From Mariniphaga sp. (GTDB taxonomy: Bacteria; Bacteroidota; Bacteroidia; Bacteroidales; Prolixibacteraceae): a stretch of DNA of 19,217 nucleotides. Under the pieces are notes generated by a model. That model was not told the DNA's origin. It saw nothing but the letters and a program-made list of their open reading frames with translations, and did no database searches. Shown one piece after another: positions 16,353-19,217 of the stretch. Every line of letters begins with the position of its first letter. Position 1 is the stretch's first letter. The position numbers and the translations under genes were made by a program. Location: NCBI GenBank assembly GCA_013203525.1, contig JABMQB010000078.1, positions 1-19,217 of the forward strand, given 5' to 3'.

Positions 16353-17765
16353 ATGGAAAAAAACTCCAATAAGAATAATGTTTCAAGAAGGTCTTTTCTT
16401 GAAAGAACAGCAGCATTTGCTGCTGGAATTACCATTATTCCAAGCTACGCTGTGGCTGGTTTGGGGCACAAGGCCCCCAGCAACCGAGTGGTTTTAGGAT
16501 TTATCGGTTGTGGGCGTCAAGCCTTATCCGATTTTGCCGGATTTAGCAACGTTGCTGGTGTGCAGGTTGCCGCGTGCTGTGATGTTGATAGTATGAAACG
16601 GAAACGATTTAAAAAGCGCATAGAAGCATGGCAAAAAGAAAACAATATTGCCATGCGTTGTGATATGTACGAACAATATGAAGAATTGTTGGAACGTAAA
16701 GATATTGATGCTGTTGAGGTAGCTACACCAGATCATTGGCATGCTTTGCAAACCATACATGGCTGCCAGTCAGGGAAAGATGTTTATGTACAAAAACCAT
16801 TGTCTTTTACCATAAAAGAAGGTTTAACCATGGTAAAAGTTGCCAGAGATAATAAAAAAGTAGTACAGGTAGGAAGTCAGCAGCGATCAAGTGGTGAATT
16901 CCAAAGAGCCATAGAACTTGTTCAAAAAGGGGCTATAGGGCACATTGAAAAAATTTATGCCAGTGTAGGTGGTCCACCTAAACCCTTCGATCTTGCTAAA
17001 GAAATTGTACCCGGAAATCTTAACTGGAACCTTTGGTTGGGACCATTGAATGACTCTAAAATACATTACCATCCTAACCTTTGCCCACCTATTTCTCTGG
17101 ATCCCGAAGAACACGAGATACTTTGGGGTGCATGGCGCAGGTACCGCGAAACCGGTAATGGATTTACAGCCGACTGGGGAGCACACATGTTTGATATTGC
17201 ACAAGCAGCCATCGGAATGGATGGTTCGGGCCCCGCAGAAATAATACCCAAAGGTTACAATGGGCAGGAATATTTAACTTTTAAATACCTAAACGGAGTT
17301 GTAATGACTGAACAACCGTATCTCGAAGATTCCAAGGGTTCGAAGGGAATTAAGTTTGTAGGGACTAATGGCTGGATAGAAGTTGGGCGCAATTATCTTG
17401 CTTGTTCAAATCCATCACTTGTTCCTGAAAAGATCGCTGGAAGAAGACCAGGTTCGATGACTCCTGAGGAAATAAGGAAAATGAATCAGGAAAGACAAAA
17501 AAATCTTGCCAAAGAAAGCGGTATTTATGAAATCAGCTCTCCACATATGCAGAATTTTATAGATTCAGTTAGATCACGCAAAGATCCCATTGCTCCTATT
17601 GAGGTTGGTTGTAGTACAGGTACTTTATGTTTATTGGGGAACATTGCCTCTGAACTGAAACGCCCTGTAAAATGGAATCCAGCAACATTAAGTTTAGGTG
17701 ATGATAAAGAAGCTGCCAACCACCGCCTATATAATTACGATTACAGAAATCCATATTCATTGTAA
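16353..17765 (+). CDS. Tat-exported Gfo/Idh/MocA oxidoreductase, canonical DWGAH type
   Basis: A 470-residue Gfo/Idh/MocA protein with a twin-arginine signal (SRRSFLERT, Arg12-Arg13, hydrophobic stretch to about residue 36). The Rossmann fold begins RVVLGFIGCGRQA (residues 45-57), with CDVDS after strand 2 and ATPDHWHA further on. The EKP position reads VQKP (Gln147, Lys148). The substrate domain has GSQQRSSGEF, WLGPL and the typical helix TADWGAHMFDIA (Asp274, His278). This is the usual architecture of secreted family members in polysaccharide loci, thought to oxidise or reduce sugars with a tightly held NAD(P). Compared with the protein at 7156-8622 it keeps the histidine, so the two may run opposite or different redox steps. 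It follows the PF10091 gene by 32 bases and precedes the esterase gene by 55, consistent with one transcript from 11756 to 18579. Confidence 0.92.
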   Translation: MEKNSNKNNVSRRSFLERTAAFAAGITIIPSYAVAGLGHKAPSNRVVLGFIGCGRQALSDFAGFSNVAGVQVAACCDVDSMKRKRFKKRIEAWQKENNIAMRCDMYEQYEELLERKDIDAVEVATPDHWHALQTIHGCQSGKDVYVQKPLSFTIKEGLTMVKVARDNKKVVQVGSQQRSSGEFQRAIELVQKGAIGHIEKIYASVGGPPKPFDLAKEIVPGNLNWNLWLGPLNDSKIHYHPNLCPPISLDPEEHEILWGAWRRYRETGNGFTADWGAHMFDIAQAAIGMDGSGPAEIIPKGYNGQEYLTFKYLNGVVMTEQPYLEDSKGSKGIKFVGTNGWIEVGRNYLACSNPSLVPEKIAGRRPGSMTPEEIRKMNQERQKNLAKESGIYEISSPHMQNFIDSVRSRKDPIAPIEVGCSTGTLCLLGNIASELKRPVKWNPATLSLGDDKEAANHRLYNYDYRNPYSL

Positions 17766-17820
17766 ACTAACAACAAGAACTTTGAACCACATAGAATCTT
17801 ATAACTAAAACTGAAATAAA

Positions 17821-18579
17821 ATGAAGAAAAAAACAAAACTAATCAAATCTATTAGCACAGTAATAGTACTATTTGTTTTAATAATTTTTGCATCATCATG
17901 TGAAAAAAGTGGAAAACACTTGTTTATTCTCTCAGGACAGTCGAATATGCAAGGATTGAGGCCTGATTCATCTTTTATTCCTGCAGTTGAATCAGAATTT
18001 GGAACTGATAATGTTATTATTGTTTTTGATGCCCTGGGGGGTCAACCCATCAGGCGCTGGTATAAAAAATGGAAACCTGCTTTGGTCGATACAACAATAC
18101 CAAGACGTGAAAGACCAACCGGAACAGGTGATTTGTATGACAGATTTATGGTTCAGGCATATGACACTATCAGCGATGAAAAGATTAGTACGGTAACATT
18201 TGTTTGGATGCAGGGAGAACGGGATGCCAATGAGAAACTTGGAGAAGTTTATGAAGAAAGCTTAATTGGATTATATAATCAGCTATGTGAGGATTTAGAT
18301 CGAAGCGATATCAATTTTGTAATTGGGCGGATAAGCGATTTTGACATGAACAATGAAAGATACCCCCATTGGACAATGGTTCGTGATATTCAAGTCAAAG
18401 TGGCTGAAAGTAATCCGCGATTTGTATGGGTTAATACTGATGATCTGAACGATGGTGTAAACAGGAGAGGCAGAGAGATAAAAGATGATTTGCATATGTC
18501 TGGAGAAGGGTACAAAATTATGGGTAAACGATTTGCAGAAGAATCTATTGAACTGATTAATAATCCTAAGACAAAGTAA
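17821..18579 (+). CDS. SASA-domain carbohydrate esterase, lipoprotein (sialate O-acetylesterase/CE6-like)
   Basis: A 252-residue lipoprotein of the SGNH-type SASA family (PF03629). The signal peptide ends in the lipobox-like FASSC with lipidated Cys27. The catalytic blocks are present: block I LSGQSNMQG (Ser41), the central VWMQGERDA block and the C-terminal DDLHMSGEGYKIMG (Asp222/Asp223 and His225). Family members deacetylate sugars, for example sialic acids or acetylated xylan (CE6). Sialate is unlikely here because nothing else in the window concerns sialic acid, so removal of O-acetyl groups from the locus glycan is the best inference. The residues after Cys27 (EKSG) do not form a clear surface-export signal, so an inner- or periplasm-facing anchor is possible. 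The gene is last in its run; the remnant at 18588 and a new leader follow. Confidence 0.88.
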   Translation: MKKKTKLIKSISTVIVLFVLIIFASSCEKSGKHLFILSGQSNMQGLRPDSSFIPAVESEFGTDNVIIVFDALGGQPIRRWYKKWKPALVDTTIPRRERPTGTGDLYDRFMVQAYDTISDEKISTVTFVWMQGERDANEKLGEVYEESLIGLYNQLCEDLDRSDINFVIGRISDFDMNNERYPHWTMVRDIQVKVAESNPRFVWVNTDDLNDGVNRRGREIKDDLHMSGEGYKIMGKRFAEESIELINNPKTK

Positions 18580-18587
18580 TTCAATGA

Positions 18588-18716
18588 AACGACCATCCTT
18601 GGTATAAACTGATTGTTGAAAAAATGAAGAAGGAATTGTTTCGATTGTGTGAGGTGTATGAAATTCCCAATGAGAAATTAAAACCTCCATACATCTGTAG
18701 TTGTGATATGAAGTAA
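18588..18716 (+). pseudogene. Probable remnant of a sulfatase C-terminus
   Basis: After a stop codon at 18585-18587, a 42-codon open stretch runs to the stop at 18714-18716 without a useful start near its beginning. Its translation begins NDHPWYKLIVEKMKKELF and continues with a basic, amphipathic pattern to EVYEIPNEKLKPPY. This resembles the last helix of many S1 sulfatases, where a segment of the form Y..V...MK.EL..L...Y ends the protein. It sits just before a sulfatase gene in a sulfatase-rich locus. The likely reading is the tail of an earlier sulfatase gene lost by deletion or recombination. The match is short and made by eye; a chance open stretch is the alternative. Confidence 0.35.
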
Positions 18717-18745
18717 AAAACCAAATAGATGATGGAGCGATTAAA

Positions 18746-18753
18746 TACTTTTG
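18746..18753 (+). promoter_or_regulatory. Possible Bacteroidota -7 promoter element (TAnnTTTG)
   Basis: TACTTTTG matches the TAnnTTTG -7 consensus of the Bacteroidota primary sigma factor. It lies 38 bases before the ATG of the last sulfatase, giving a plausible leader of about 30 bases. No TTTG -33 box is seen at the usual distance upstream, so support is partial. It is the only exact match I noticed in the intergenic stretches, and it suggests the final sulfatase starts its own transcript. Confidence 0.3.
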
Positions 18754-18791
18754 TTAAAATACTGACTGACTACTAATTAAAATTACAAATC

Positions 18792-19217
18792 ATGAAAATG
18801 ATAATTAACAAATTTCTTTTTTTGAGTATATTATTTGTAATAACTCTTTGCTCTTGTAATAACTCCTCAAAAAATCAAGCAATGGATAAGCCTAACATTA
18901 TAGTCGTTTTTTGCGATGACATGGGTTATGGTGATTTAAGTTGTTTCGGTCACCCAACCATCAAAACTCCAGAGCTTGATAAAATGGCTGCTGAAGGACA
19001 GAAATGGACAAGCTTTTATGTTACAGCTCCTGTTTGCACTCCAAGTAGGGCAGGATTAATAACAGGGAGATATCCAGTACGTTCGGGCTTCATGGGCGGA
19101 GTATTATTCCCACACTCAAAAGGGGGTCTTCCTCAAAGCGAAATAACCATACCGGAACTTTTAAAGGGTGCTGATTACTCAACAGCCTGTATTGGGAAAT
19201 GGCATCTGGGTCATTTA
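18792..19217 (+). CDS. S1-family sulfatase lipoprotein, N-terminal part (3' end cut by window)
   Basis: From the ATG at 18792 the frame is open to the last base, giving 142 residues. A short signal peptide ends in the lipobox LCSC (lipidated Cys22). The sulfatase domain then starts with PNIIVVFCDDMGYGDL (metal aspartates Asp42, Asp43). The formylglycine signature CTPSRAGLITGRYPVRSG follows at Cys82, then LPQSEITIPELL and GKWHLG. The pattern CTPSR, GRYPVRSGF and a GGLP...TIPELL segment is like arylsulfatase A and GALNS-type enzymes, and differs from the CSPSRCGLLTG pattern of the sulfatase at 5761, so a different sulfate position or sugar is likely. The second metal motif and C-terminal subdomain lie beyond the window. 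An alternative ATG at 18798 would hardly change the signal peptide. A separate promoter is possible, given the 212-base leader. Confidence 0.94.
   Translation, partial: MKMIINKFLFLSILFVITLCSCNNSSKNQAMDKPNIIVVFCDDMGYGDLSCFGHPTIKTPELDKMAAEGQKWTSFYVTAPVCTPSRAGLITGRYPVRSGFMGGVLFPHSKGGLPQSEITIPELLKGADYSTACIGKWHLGHL

Noticed and set aside
18769..18779. ACTGACTGACT-like short tandem repeat before the last sulfatase
   Set aside because: Fewer than three full units; not a meaningful repeat array or attachment site.

Overview
The window is AT-rich and every recognisable gene lies on the + strand. It looks like part of a carbohydrate-catabolic locus of a member of the Bacteroidota. The clearest taxonomic signs are a type IX secretion (T9SS) C-terminal sorting domain on the 795-residue glycoside hydrolase, short A-rich leaders with weak Shine-Dalgarno sequences, one match to the TAnnTTTG -7 promoter element of this phylum, and the gene content (S1 sulfatases, DUF3604, DUF1080, exported Gfo/Idh/MocA enzymes). 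Genus cannot be read from the sequence. Both edges cut sulfatase genes, and no SusC/SusD pair, regulator, tRNA, rRNA, CRISPR array or insertion sequence is visible.

Layout. Bases 1-9401 hold seven closely spaced genes: a sulfatase C-terminal part, a DUF3604/PHP-like protein, an exported alpha/beta hydrolase, a protein with two fused copies of one esterase/peptidase-like domain, a complete sulfatase, a Tat-signal Gfo/Idh/MocA oxidoreductase and a DUF1080 protein. Two genes with longer leaders follow: a Tat-signal xylose-isomerase-like TIM barrel (9641-10618) and a second DUF1080 protein (10795-11577). Bases 11756-18579 form another compact run: a frameshifted single-domain relative of the fused hydrolase, two adjacent PF10091 (GH144-like) proteins, a second Tat-signal Gfo/Idh/MocA oxidoreductase and a SASA-type esterase lipoprotein. 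A likely remnant of a sulfatase C-terminus precedes the final sulfatase, which runs off the window.

How the genes may work together. Sulfatases and esterases would remove sulfate and acyl groups. The T9SS-exported PF10091 enzyme would cut a glucan-type backbone outside the cell. The Gfo/Idh/MocA enzymes, the DUF1080 proteins and the TIM barrel match the protein families known from oxidative 3-keto glycoside cleavage: C3 oxidation, elimination at C1-C2, then hydration. Here that set has export signals, two paralogues each of oxidoreductase and DUF1080, and sulfatase/esterase neighbours. The working hypothesis is an extracytoplasmic 3-keto route for a sulfated or acylated glycan or glycoside. 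The substrate is unknown and the coupling is inferred from gene context. No intergenic stretch exceeds 300 bases; the longest (9402-9640, 10619-10794, 11578-11755, 18580-18791) hold no further convincing gene apart from the remnant noted in the last.
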